From Streptomyces sp. A012304 (lineage in GTDB: Bacteria > Actinomycetota > Actinomycetes > Streptomycetales > Streptomycetaceae): DNA of 64,000 bases. The stretch spans positions 233,344-297,343 of the forward strand of contig NZ_BQUN01000057.1 in the NCBI RefSeq assembly GCF_026008495.1, in the 5' to 3' direction. The translations under genes were made by a program, and so were the position numbers. How positions within the stretch are numbered: position 1 is the stretch's first letter; each line of letters begins with the position of its first letter. The notes below the pieces were generated by a model that searched no databases, was not told the DNA's origin, and was given only the letters and a program-made list of their open reading frames with translations. This document shows positions 49,316 through 57,082 of this stretch, in pieces.

Positions 49316-50356
49316 ATGGCAGCGAACCGCCGCCCCACCCTGGCCGACGTCGCCCGTGAGGTGGGTGTCAGCGCCAAGACCGTCTCCCGCGTCCTCAACG
49401 AGGACGGACCCGCCTCCGCCCGGACGAGGGAACAGGTTCTCGCCGCCGTGGCCAGGCTCGGCTTCCAGCCGAACCTCATGGCGCGCAACATCCGCGTCGG
49501 CGGCCCCGACACCACCATCGGACTGGTCGTCCCCGACCTCGGCAACCCCTTCTTCGGGGCCGTGGCCGGCAGCATCGAGGACACCGTCCGCGACCGCGGT
49601 CTGACCCTTCTGATGGGCTCCTCCGCGGACGATCCCGACCGTGAGCGCGCGCTGACGGACAAGTTCCTGGCCCGTCGCGTCAGCATCCTGATGGTCGTGC
49701 CGTCCGTCGGCGCCGACCACTCCCCGCTCAAGGCCCATCGCGCCGCGGGCCTGCCCGTGGTCTTCATCGACCGGCCGGGCGTCGGCCTGGCCACGGACAG
49801 TGTGGTCAGCTCCAACCGCGCGGGCGCCCACGAGGGCGTCACCCATCTGATCACCCACGGTCACCGGCGCATCGGCTTCGTCGGGGACCTGCCGACCAAG
49901 CTCTACACCCGCCGCGAGCGTCTGGCCGGATACCGCTCGGCCCTCCAGGAAGCCGGCCTTCCCTACGACCGGGCCCTGGTCACCAGCGCCCACGACCAGC
50001 ACGGCGCCGCCGCCGCGACCTCCCGGCTGCTCGAGCTGGCGGATCCGCCCACCGCCCTGTTCGCCGGCAACAACATGGTCGCGCTGGGCATCGTCACCGA
50101 ACTCGCCCGTGGCGGGCGGAAGGACGTCGCGGTCGTCGCCTTCGACGACGTGGCCCTCGCGGAGGCACTCGAACCGGCCCTGACCGTCGTCGCCCAGGAC
50201 CCCGAGGCGATCGGCAGGACGGCCGCGACCACCGCCCTGTCCCGTCTCGACGGCGACCGCGCCCGGGCCCGCACGGTCACCATCCCCACCCGGCTGATCG
50301 TCCGCGGCTCGGGCGAGCGCCCCGCACCGGCCGGGATCGGCGCCCTGTCCTCCTGA
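49316..50356 (+). CDS. LacI family transcriptional regulator 2
   Basis: This 346-residue protein has an N-terminal LacI HTH (TLADVAREVGVSAKTVSRVLNEDGPAS) followed by the periplasmic-binding core TIGLVVPDLGNPFFGAVAGSIED and a DNA-linker helix. It lies 78 bp behind the transporter ATPase gene and probably belongs to that operon. It is the natural candidate to bind the TGTCAWCGATGACA sites in front of levanase, fructokinase and transporter genes, with fructose or a phosphorylated derivative as inducer. Confidence 0.92.
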   Translation: MAANRRPTLADVAREVGVSAKTVSRVLNEDGPASARTREQVLAAVARLGFQPNLMARNIRVGGPDTTIGLVVPDLGNPFFGAVAGSIEDTVRDRGLTLLMGSSADDPDRERALTDKFLARRVSILMVVPSVGADHSPLKAHRAAGLPVVFIDRPGVGLATDSVVSSNRAGAHEGVTHLITHGHRRIGFVGDLPTKLYTRRERLAGYRSALQEAGLPYDRALVTSAHDQHGAAAATSRLLELADPPTALFAGNNMVALGIVTELARGGRKDVAVVAFDDVALAEALEPALTVVAQDPEAIGRTAATTALSRLDGDRARARTVTIPTRLIVRGSGERPAPAGIGALSS

Positions 50357-50477
50357 TCCGGGCTCAGCGGGTCCCGCGGCGCGGATCCGAGGACGGCGTC
50401 CGCGGCGCGGGGCCGGTACGACCTTTTGCCGCCCCGCCACCGACCCCGCCATCCGGCACGCGCAGGAGTGGACCCGC

Positions 50478-51167
50478 TCAGACCAGATGGGCGAAGACCA
50501 CCAGGTTCGCCGTGTAGTCCCGGGCCTTGCGGTCGTAGTCCCCGGCGCACGTGATCAGCCGTACCTGGGCCTGGGGGGTGTCCCCGTACACCCGTTCGCT
50601 GGGGAAGTCGTCCTTGTCGAAGATCTCCACGCTGTCGACCACGAAGGACGCCCGGCGCCCGTCGGCCCGCGCCACCTGGAACCGGTCCCCCTTCTCCAGC
50701 TCCCCGAGTTCGACGAAGACGGCCGGGGAGGTCGCCGTGTCCACGTGCCCGGCGATGATCGACGTACCCCGCTCACCGGGCGACGCGCCCTGGGCGTACC
50801 AGCCGACCAGGTTGGTGTCGTCCGCGGGAGGGGGTTGGAGCTGGCCCGAACGGCCGATGGCGAGATCGGTGAAGGGCGCGTCGACGGAGATCTCCGGGAT
50901 CAGCAGGCGGACCGGCCGGGACCGCGGCAGGTGCTTGCCGACCGGGCGCGGGGTGGGCGGGGCGGGCGGGGCGGAGGACGCGACGGCCGGAGCGGGCGGG
51001 GCGTGCGGCGTGCGGAGGCGGCCGGCCGGCTCCTCCGGAGGATCGACGACCAGGTGCGCCGTCAGGAGCAGGGCAGCCGCGCCCCAGAACACCGTCGCCA
51101 CCCTGCGGGCCCTGCGTCTGGCCGGCGTCGGAGTGGGATCGGGGGGAGCGGTAGGGCTGGCTGCCAT
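50478..51167 (-). CDS. class F sortase
   Basis: This 229-residue transpeptidase has one N-terminal membrane anchor (VFWGAAALLLTAHLVV, about 26-41), then a Pro-rich linker. The sortase domain runs from about 83 to 229. The catalytic His is in SIIAGHVDT (H141) and the Cys in VRLITCAGDYD (C207), with an Arg at 213 or 216. No canonical LPXTG substrate is adjacent; the next gene is the His/Ser-rich surface protein with a GGMHTGGGAL repeat. Sortase F is typical of actinobacteria. Confidence 0.9.
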   Translation of the reverse strand: MAASPTAPPDPTPTPARRRARRVATVFWGAAALLLTAHLVVDPPEEPAGRLRTPHAPPAPAVASSAPPAPPTPRPVGKHLPRSRPVRLLIPEISVDAPFTDLAIGRSGQLQPPPADDTNLVGWYAQGASPGERGTSIIAGHVDTATSPAVFVELGELEKGDRFQVARADGRRASFVVDSVEIFDKDDFPSERVYGDTPQAQVRLITCAGDYDRKARDYTANLVVFAHLV

Positions 51168-51287
51168 TCGAAGACCACCTCACTAGGGCACGGCAGCGGA
51201 CACGACAGGTCGAGCGGGGCAGCCGGGCCGCCGCGACGGGCGGGACGCGTACTGCGGCGGCCCGGCTGTTATGGCGTCAGGCATGGC

Positions 51288-51953
51288 TCACGCCGCGTTT
51301 CCGGCGGCCTTCTTGCGCCGCAGCGTGTAGAGACCCGCGCCCGCGACGGCAAGCGCGGCCAGCCCGCCCGCGGTCATGCCGCTCGGAGAGGCGAGGGCGC
51401 CGCCACCGGTGTGCATCCCGCCGTGCGGCTTGTCGTGCTTGTCCTTCCAGGAACCCTTGTCGTGCTCGCCGCTCCACTCCTTGTCGTGGCCGCCCCACTC
51501 CTTGTCGCTCTTGCCGGACGAGTGCTCCTCGCTGCTCGAGTCGCTCTTGTCCTTGTACGTCTCCGGGTCGTGCTTGGGGTCCTTGGCCGTGGCCCAGTCG
51601 TCCGCGTTCACCAGGACCAGCGCTCCGCCGCCCGTGTGCATGCCACCGCGCGGCGAGTGGTGCTTGCCGTGCTTGTCATGCTCCTTGCCGTAGGAGTCGT
51701 GCTTCTTGCTGTACGAGGAGTCCTCGTGCTCCTTGCCGTACGAGGAGTCCTCGTGCTCCTTGCTGTACGAGGAGTCCTCGTGCTCCTTGCCGTACGAGGA
51801 GTCCTTCTTGCTCTCGGAGGAGTCGCCGTACTCCTTGCTGTGGGAGGAGTCCTCTTGCCCCGAGTCGGCCATCGTGACGGCGTAGGCCGGCGCGGCGATC
51901 GCGAGAGCGGCCGTGGCCGTAGCGGTGGCGAGCAGCATGCGGGCAGAACGCAT
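51288..51953 (-). CDS. secreted His/Ser/Lys-rich surface protein with repeated GGMHTGGGAL motif
   Basis: This 221-residue protein starts at ATG 51953 (MRSARMLLATATATAALAI) with GAAGGA upstream. It has a signal peptide (cleavage near AYA-V26), then three perfect 9-residue units of the type Y(G/S)KEHEDSS at 54-80 and a low-complexity Lys/Asp/His region. The motif GGMHTGGGAL occurs at 103-112 and 178-187. The second copy is followed by a hydrophobic helix (MTAGGLAALAVAGAGLYTL) and RRKK, in the layout of a sortase sorting signal. No LPXTG. The class F sortase lies 120 bp downstream on the same strand. Confidence 0.75.
   Translation of the reverse strand: MRSARMLLATATATAALAIAAPAYAVTMADSGQEDSSHSKEYGDSSESKKDSSYGKEHEDSSYSKEHEDSSYGKEHEDSSYSKKHDSYGKEHDKHGKHHSPRGGMHTGGGALVLVNADDWATAKDPKHDPETYKDKSDSSSEEHSSGKSDKEWGGHDKEWSGEHDKGSWKDKHDKPHGGMHTGGGALASPSGMTAGGLAALAVAGAGLYTLRRKKAAGNAA
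51714..51794 (-). repeat. three 27-bp in-frame tandem repeats
   Basis: Three copies of a 27-bp unit encode residues 54-80 of the surface protein (YGKEHEDSS or YSKEHEDSS). The repeat array could expand or contract between strains. Confidence 0.8.
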
Positions 51954-52152
51954 CTGAGAGTCCTTCCGTCGCGGCCGGGCAGCTGACATCTCACCAGCTG
52001 ACGGACCCGGCGCTGACGTGATCCACCGTCAGTCAGTTCCGCGCCGCGCACCATCCGGGACGTTCACACGGGTTACGACTCCACCCCTACAGCCGCATGG
52101 GCCCCCTTCCGGCGCGGCCGTCCGCGCCCCGGGCGACCGCCTGTCGAAACCA

Positions 52153-52207
52153 TTGACGACCGCGTGATCGCCCCTTATGGTTCGGCCGAAGTTACGAACC
52201 TTGTTCG
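52153..52207 (+). promoter_or_regulatory. promoter and operator of the GH43 genes
   Basis: -35 TTGACG (52153-52158) and -10 TATGGT (52176-52181) are 17 nt apart. CGAAC-CTT-GTTCG (52195-52207) lies just after the expected transcription start. TTCGGCCGAA (52181-52190) is a further palindrome. A repressor binding here would block transcription. Confidence 0.55.
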
Positions 52208-52244
52208 AGATGACGAACGAGGTCGGGACAAGGGACGGTCCTGT

Positions 52245-53762
52245 ATGCCTCGGATGTTTCGGATGCGCCCTGGCGCACGCACCTCGCGCCGCAGACCCCT
52301 GCTGGTGGTCGCGCTCGCGCTCCTCGTCGCGCTGGTCGCGGCGACCCAGCCGGTGTCGGCGGCCGAGGGCCGCCCGTACACCAACCCGCTGAAATCGACC
52401 AAAGGCGCCGACCCCTGGCTCGAGTACTACGCCGGCAACTACTACCTGGTGACGACGACGTTCACCGGAGTCCTCGGCATCCGCAAGGCGCCGACCCTGG
52501 CCGGGCTCGCCGGCGCGCCGACCGTGCAGGTGTGGTCGGACACCACGCCCACCCGCAACACCAACATCTGGGCGCCGGAGCTCCACCTCGTCGACGGCAA
52601 GTGGTACCTGTACTACTCGGCCGGGCAGAGCGGGGTGGCCTGCTGCGACTCCCAGCGCACGCATGTCCTGGAGAGCGCCGGCTCCGACCCGCTCGGGCCC
52701 TACACCTACAAGGGCTCCCTCACCGGCTCCAACCTCTCCCCGGGCGGCTGGCTGATCGACGCGAGCCTGCTGCGGGCCGGCGGCAAGCTGTACCTGGTCG
52801 GCAGCGGCTTCGTGAACGGCGGCGCGCAGAGCCTGGTCATCGCGCCGCTGAGCAACCCGTACACGCTCGCGAGCAACACCTTCACCGTGATCTCCAGCCC
52901 CACGCTGAGCTGGGAGACCTCCGGTCATCCGGTGAACGAGGGCCCCGAGCCGCTCTACCACGACGGCCGCACCTTCCTCACCTACTCCGCGAGCTTCTGC
53001 GGCACCCCCGACTACAAGCTCGGCCAGCTGGAGCTGACCGGCTCCGACCCGCTGAACCCGGCCTCCTGGACGAAGAAGCAGACGCCCGTCTTCCAGCGCA
53101 GTGACGCCAACAGCGTCTACGGCCCCGGCCACAACGGCTTCTTCACCTCCCCCGACGGCACCGAGAACTGGATCGTCTACCACGCCAACTCCTCGGCGAA
53201 CGGCGGCTGCGGCAACGGGCGGACGACCCGGGCGCAGAAGTTCACCTGGAACGCCGACGGCACCCCGAACTTCGGCACGCCCGTCGCGCTCGGCACCACG
53301 CTCCCCGGCCCGTCCGGCGAGACGGCGGCGACCCCGACGTCGTACACCCTCGTCAACCGCAACAGCGGCAAGTGTCTGGACCTGGCGGGCGGCTCGAGCG
53401 CCAACGGCACCAACGTCTTCCAGTGGACCTGCACCGGCGGGGCCAACCAGAAGTGGCGGATCGAGGACCTCGGCGACGACACGAGCCGGCTGGTGAACGT
53501 GGCCACCGGGGGCGTGCTGGACACCGCCGAGTGCTCCACCGCCGACGGCGCCGACCTGCGCCAGTGGTCGTGGCTGAACAACAAGTGCCAGCGCTTCCGA
53601 GCCGTGTTCACCGCGAGCGGCGACTACGTCCGGCTGGTGAACGAGAACAGCGGCAAGGTCGCCGACGTCGCCAACTGCGGCACCGCCGACGGGACCGACG
53701 TACGGCAGTGGACCTGGCTCAACAACGCCTGCCAACAGTGGCGCCTCGTGCCCACCACCTGA
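52245..53762 (+). CDS. secreted GH43 glycoside hydrolase with ricin-type (CBM13) domain
   Basis: This 505-residue secreted protein starts at ATG 52245 with AAGGGA upstream. It has a signal peptide (hydrophobic VVALALLVALVAA, cleavage near VSAAEG) and a five-bladed GH43 propeller. Catalytic residues are the Asp in KGADPWLEYYAG, the Asp in LIDASLL and the Glu in NEGPEPLYHDG. The C-terminus has a ricin-B-type trefoil with repeats such as NSGKCLDLAGG and NKCQRFRAV. The activity is most likely on arabinan or xylan side chains, not resolved by sequence. It is followed by a second GH43 gene. Confidence 0.9.
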   Translation: MPRMFRMRPGARTSRRRPLLVVALALLVALVAATQPVSAAEGRPYTNPLKSTKGADPWLEYYAGNYYLVTTTFTGVLGIRKAPTLAGLAGAPTVQVWSDTTPTRNTNIWAPELHLVDGKWYLYYSAGQSGVACCDSQRTHVLESAGSDPLGPYTYKGSLTGSNLSPGGWLIDASLLRAGGKLYLVGSGFVNGGAQSLVIAPLSNPYTLASNTFTVISSPTLSWETSGHPVNEGPEPLYHDGRTFLTYSASFCGTPDYKLGQLELTGSDPLNPASWTKKQTPVFQRSDANSVYGPGHNGFFTSPDGTENWIVYHANSSANGGCGNGRTTRAQKFTWNADGTPNFGTPVALGTTLPGPSGETAATPTSYTLVNRNSGKCLDLAGGSSANGTNVFQWTCTGGANQKWRIEDLGDDTSRLVNVATGGVLDTAECSTADGADLRQWSWLNNKCQRFRAVFTASGDYVRLVNENSGKVADVANCGTADGTDVRQWTWLNNACQQWRLVPTT

Positions 53763-53791
53763 TCGCCCTCCCCCTGATCTGGAGAACTCCC

Positions 53792-55240
53792 TTGAGACGC
53801 AACGCCGTCCGGCTGCTCATGGCCGTGCTGGTCGCCCTCGCGGCGGTCCTCACCGGCGTGGGCACTCCCGCCCAGGCCGCCGTACCCGACTCCCCCGCCG
53901 TGACGTACACCAACCCCATCGCCGAGAAGCGGGCCGACCCGCACATCTTCAAACACACCGACGGCTTCTACTACTTCACCGCCACGGTCCCCGAGTACGA
54001 CCGCATCGTGCTGCGCCGGGCGACGACCATCCAGGGCCTGTCGACGGCCCAGGAGGTCACCATCTGGACCAAGCACACCAGCGGCATCATGGGCGCCCAC
54101 ATCTGGGCCCCGGAGATCCACTTCATCGACGGCAAGTGGTACGTGTACTTCGCGGCCGGCGCCACCAACGACATCTGGGCGATCCGCATGTACGTCCTGG
54201 AGGGCACGGGCGCCAACCCGCTGACCGCCACCTGGACGGAGAAGGGGCAGATCAAGACCACGTGGGAGACGTTCTCCCTCGATGCCACCACCTTCGTCGT
54301 GAACGGCGTGCGCTACCTGGCCTGGGCGCAGCGCAACCCGGCCGAGAACAACAACACCAGCCTGTTCCTCGCGAAGATGGCCAACCCCTGGACCATCACC
54401 GGCACCCCGGCGGAGCTCTCCCAGCCCACGCTGTCCTGGGAGACCATCGGCTTCAAGGTCAACGAGGGCCCGGCCGTCATCCAGCGCGGCGGCAAGGTCT
54501 TCATGACGTACTCGGCGAGCGCCACCGACGCCAACTACTGCCTGGGCATGCTGACCGCGTCCGCGAGCTCCGACCTGACCAACCCGGCCTCCTGGACGAA
54601 GGGCACGCAGCCCGTCTTCAAGTCCAGTGACGCGACCTCGCAGTACGGTCCCGGCCACAACTCCTTCACCGTCTCCGAGGACGGCAAGTCCGACATCCTC
54701 GTCTACCACGACCGCAGCTACAAGCAGATCAGCGGCGACCCGCTGAACGACCCCAACCGCCGCACCCGGGTGCAGAAGGTGTACTGGAAGGCCGACGGCA
54801 CTCCCGACTTCGGCATCCCGGTCGCCGACGGCGTCACCCCGCAGCGGTTCTCCTCGTACAACTTCGCCGACCGGTTCATCCGGCACTGGGAGTACCGGGC
54901 CCGCATCGAGGCCAACGTGAGCCCGCTCGCGGACTCGCAGTTCCGGGTGGTGCCCGGCCTGGCCGGCAGCGGGACGGTGTCGCTGGAGGCGGCCAACTTC
55001 CCCGGCTACTACCTGCGGCACAAGAACTCCGAGGTGTGGGTGGAGAAGAACGACGGCACGGCCCAGTTCGCCTCCGACGCCACCTTCCACACGCGTGCGG
55101 GGCTGGCCGACTCGGCGGGCATCTCCTACGAGTCGTACAACCTCCCGGGCCGCTACATCCGCCACTACAACTACCTGCTGTACGTGCAGACGCCGAGCAC
55201 GGCGACGGACCGGGCGGACGCGACGTACTACGCCCAGTGA
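53792..55240 (+). CDS. secreted GH43 arabinofuranosidase with AbfB (CBM42) domain
   Basis: This 482-residue protein starts at TTG 53792 with GGAGA 6 nt upstream. The next in-frame ATG at 53819 would lose the basic signal-peptide head (RRNAVR). The GH43 catalytic residues are in KRADPHIFKHTDG, LDATTFV and NEGPAVIQRGG. The C-terminal AbfB beta-trefoil (FADRFIRHWEYRARIEANV, ATFHTRAGLADS, GRYIRHYNYLLYV) binds arabinofuranose side chains. The architecture matches known Streptomyces exo-arabinofuranosidases (GH43 plus CBM42). It shares a 30-bp gap with the preceding GH43 gene. Confidence 0.9.
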   Translation: MRRNAVRLLMAVLVALAAVLTGVGTPAQAAVPDSPAVTYTNPIAEKRADPHIFKHTDGFYYFTATVPEYDRIVLRRATTIQGLSTAQEVTIWTKHTSGIMGAHIWAPEIHFIDGKWYVYFAAGATNDIWAIRMYVLEGTGANPLTATWTEKGQIKTTWETFSLDATTFVVNGVRYLAWAQRNPAENNNTSLFLAKMANPWTITGTPAELSQPTLSWETIGFKVNEGPAVIQRGGKVFMTYSASATDANYCLGMLTASASSDLTNPASWTKGTQPVFKSSDATSQYGPGHNSFTVSEDGKSDILVYHDRSYKQISGDPLNDPNRRTRVQKVYWKADGTPDFGIPVADGVTPQRFSSYNFADRFIRHWEYRARIEANVSPLADSQFRVVPGLAGSGTVSLEAANFPGYYLRHKNSEVWVEKNDGTAQFASDATFHTRAGLADSAGISYESYNLPGRYIRHYNYLLYVQTPSTATDRADATYYAQ

Positions 55241-55288
55241 GCCGCCGGCGCGTCCGGCTTCCCCCGCTCCCGGAGAGCGACCACTGAA

Positions 55289-55321
55289 CGAGGGGCCGTC
55301 CGTTCGTCGGGCGGCCCCTCG
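55289..55321. terminator. bidirectional terminator, 13-bp stem
   Basis: CGAGGGGCCGTCC (55289-55301) pairs with 55309-55321 with one G-T pair. It lies between the GH43 gene and the convergent glycosyltransferase gene. Confidence 0.65.
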
Positions 55322-55334
55322 GCCGTGTCCCCGT

Positions 55335-56345
55335 TCACGGGGGCGCCGGGCCCTGCCAGGGGGCGCTGTGCCGGTGGCGCCAGATGCCGGTCAGATGGTG
55401 CCAGGTCGCGGCGGGCGGGATGAGCACGCTGGTGGCGAGGAGAGTGGTGACCTCGTCACGGGTGCGCGGGCCGGGGGCGATGCGCGTCCACGCGTACTCG
55501 CCGGTGCCCACGGCCCAGCCGAGCGCGGCGGCGGTGGCCGCCCGGCGGCGGCCGGTCGCGGCGAGGGTGCCCGCGGCGAGCCCCGCCGCGGTGGTCGCCA
55601 CGTGGGAACGGATCCGCTCGCGCGGTGTGAGCGCCCGGTGCCGCCAGCCGGGCCCGTGCAGCCGGCGCATCAGGGCGTCGTCGGCGTGGCCGCACTGGGC
55701 GCGCAGCGACACCCAGCGGTCGGCCGGACGCACCGGGAGGCGGCTGGTGCGCCGCCCCTGCCGGATGCGCCACCCGGCGTCCAGCAGCCGCAGGGCGAGG
55801 TCGGTGTCCTCCCGGAAGGTGTGCCGGAAGCGTTCGTCGAAGCCGCCGACCCGGCGCAGCACCTCGGTGCGGTAGGCCATGTCGGCGGTGATCCAGCGGG
55901 CCCGGGCGAGGCCCGCGGTGGTGCGTTCCCAGTCGGTGGGGCGGCGCCGGTCCGACAGGGGGACGGCCAGCACGCCCTGGACGCCGGCCGTGTCGGGGGT
56001 GGCGTCCGCGAGGTCCTCGGTGAGCTGCTCGCCCCAGTGGGGTCCCACCTGGACGCCGTCGTCGAGGAGGACGGTCCAGGGCGAACCGACCGCGCGTACA
56101 CCGGTGTTGCGGGCGGCGGCGGGACCGCGGCCGCCGCCGTGCCGGACGACCGTGCGGGCCCGCAGGTCGCCGAGGACGCTCAACGGGTGCTCCAGCGCGC
56201 CGGGTTCGGGTTCGGGCCGGTCGTCGACCAGGACGATCCCGGCCGGCTTCGGGCCCTTCGCGGCGGCGAGCGCGCCGAGACAGTCGGCGAGGGTGTCCCG
56301 CACGAGGGTGGGGATCACGACGGTGTACGCGGTCGGGGCGGTCAT
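55335..56345 (-). CDS. family 2 glycosyltransferase
   Basis: This 336-residue GT-A enzyme starts at ATG 56345 behind GGAGGAAGG. It has VVIPTLVRDTLADCLGAL, a nucleotide-sugar DDRPEPEPGAL, the DDGV metal motif in WTVLLDDGVQVG, and DMAYRTEVLRRVGGFDERFRHTFREDTDLALRLLDAGWR, which contains the ED pair of GT2 enzymes. The C-terminal region is Ala-rich and may associate with the membrane. It transfers a sugar from a nucleotide donor to an unknown acceptor. No carbohydrate operon adjoins. Confidence 0.88.
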   Translation of the reverse strand: MTAPTAYTVVIPTLVRDTLADCLGALAAAKGPKPAGIVLVDDRPEPEPGALEHPLSVLGDLRARTVVRHGGGRGPAAARNTGVRAVGSPWTVLLDDGVQVGPHWGEQLTEDLADATPDTAGVQGVLAVPLSDRRRPTDWERTTAGLARARWITADMAYRTEVLRRVGGFDERFRHTFREDTDLALRLLDAGWRIRQGRRTSRLPVRPADRWVSLRAQCGHADDALMRRLHGPGWRHRALTPRERIRSHVATTAAGLAAGTLAATGRRRAATAAALGWAVGTGEYAWTRIAPGPRTRDEVTTLLATSVLIPPAATWHHLTGIWRHRHSAPWQGPAPP

Positions 56346-56581
56346 CCGCGGGCCTTCCTCCGCCCGGGGCGGCGGCCGGGCGGCTCCTGACCTCTCGGGT
56401 GCCAGCTGACGGCCGCCCCAAACACGCGGTGCGTCGGTGCAGGTCACAGGCTCGGCGGTCGCCGCCGACCAGCGGGGCGGGCGGACGGGCGACGCCAGCC
56501 GTGCCGCCCTCGGCGGCGCCGCGCCACTGCGCCGAGCGTGTGAGCCGTCGGCGAAGGCGCCGCCGGACCCCGCGGACTCCC

Positions 56582-56587
56582 TACGAT
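56582..56587 (+). promoter_or_regulatory. -10 box of the SRPBCC gene
   Basis: TACGAT ends 6 nt before GTG 56594 and no ribosome site is seen, predicting a leaderless transcript. Confidence 0.4.
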
Positions 56588-56593
56588 CACTAC

Positions 56594-57034
56594 GTGGTCA
56601 CCTTCCAGTTCGAACGCACGGCACCGCTCCCCCTCGACGAAGCCTGGCGCCGGCTCACCGAGTGGCCCCGGCACGGCGACGTCGTCCCGCTGACCCGGAT
56701 CACCGTGGTCACGCCCGGGCCGACGCGCGAGGGCACGGTGTTCGTGGCCCGCTCCGGCATCGGGCCGCTCTCCGTCGACGACCGGATGGAGGTCACCGTC
56801 TGGTGCCCGCCGGGCGAGGACGAACCGGGGCTGTGCCGCTTGGAGAAACGCGGCCGTACGGTCCTGGGCTGGGCCGAGATCGAGGTGCGGCCGGGGCCGG
56901 GCGGGCGGACCCGCGTCGTGTGGCGCGAGGAGCTGCGCCTGCGTCCGCTGCCGTCCGGCGCCGACCCGCTGCTGCGCGCCGTCGCCCGCCGGATGTTCGG
57001 CCGCGCCGCCAACCGCCTGCTGCGCCGCCCCTGA
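56594..57034 (+). CDS. SRPBCC family protein
   Basis: This 146-residue START/Bet v 1-fold protein starts at GTG 56594. It reads TFQFERTAPLPLDEAWRRLTEWPRHGDVVPL, the classical polyketide cyclase/dehydrase beginning, and ends in the helix LLRAVARRMFGRAANRLLRR. SRPBCC proteins bind hydrophobic ligands in a deep cavity; the ligand is unknown. It is 48 bp before the LanC-like gene on the same strand. Confidence 0.85.
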   Translation: MVTFQFERTAPLPLDEAWRRLTEWPRHGDVVPLTRITVVTPGPTREGTVFVARSGIGPLSVDDRMEVTVWCPPGEDEPGLCRLEKRGRTVLGWAEIEVRPGPGGRTRVVWREELRLRPLPSGADPLLRAVARRMFGRAANRLLRRP

Positions 57035-57082
57035 CTCCGGCCGCCCCTGGGCAGACCCTCCGCCGCATGCCAGGGTGGACGC

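Noticed and set aside
51714..51794. CRISPR-like repeat array
   Set aside because: The repeats are contiguous, in-frame and coding; no spacers are present.
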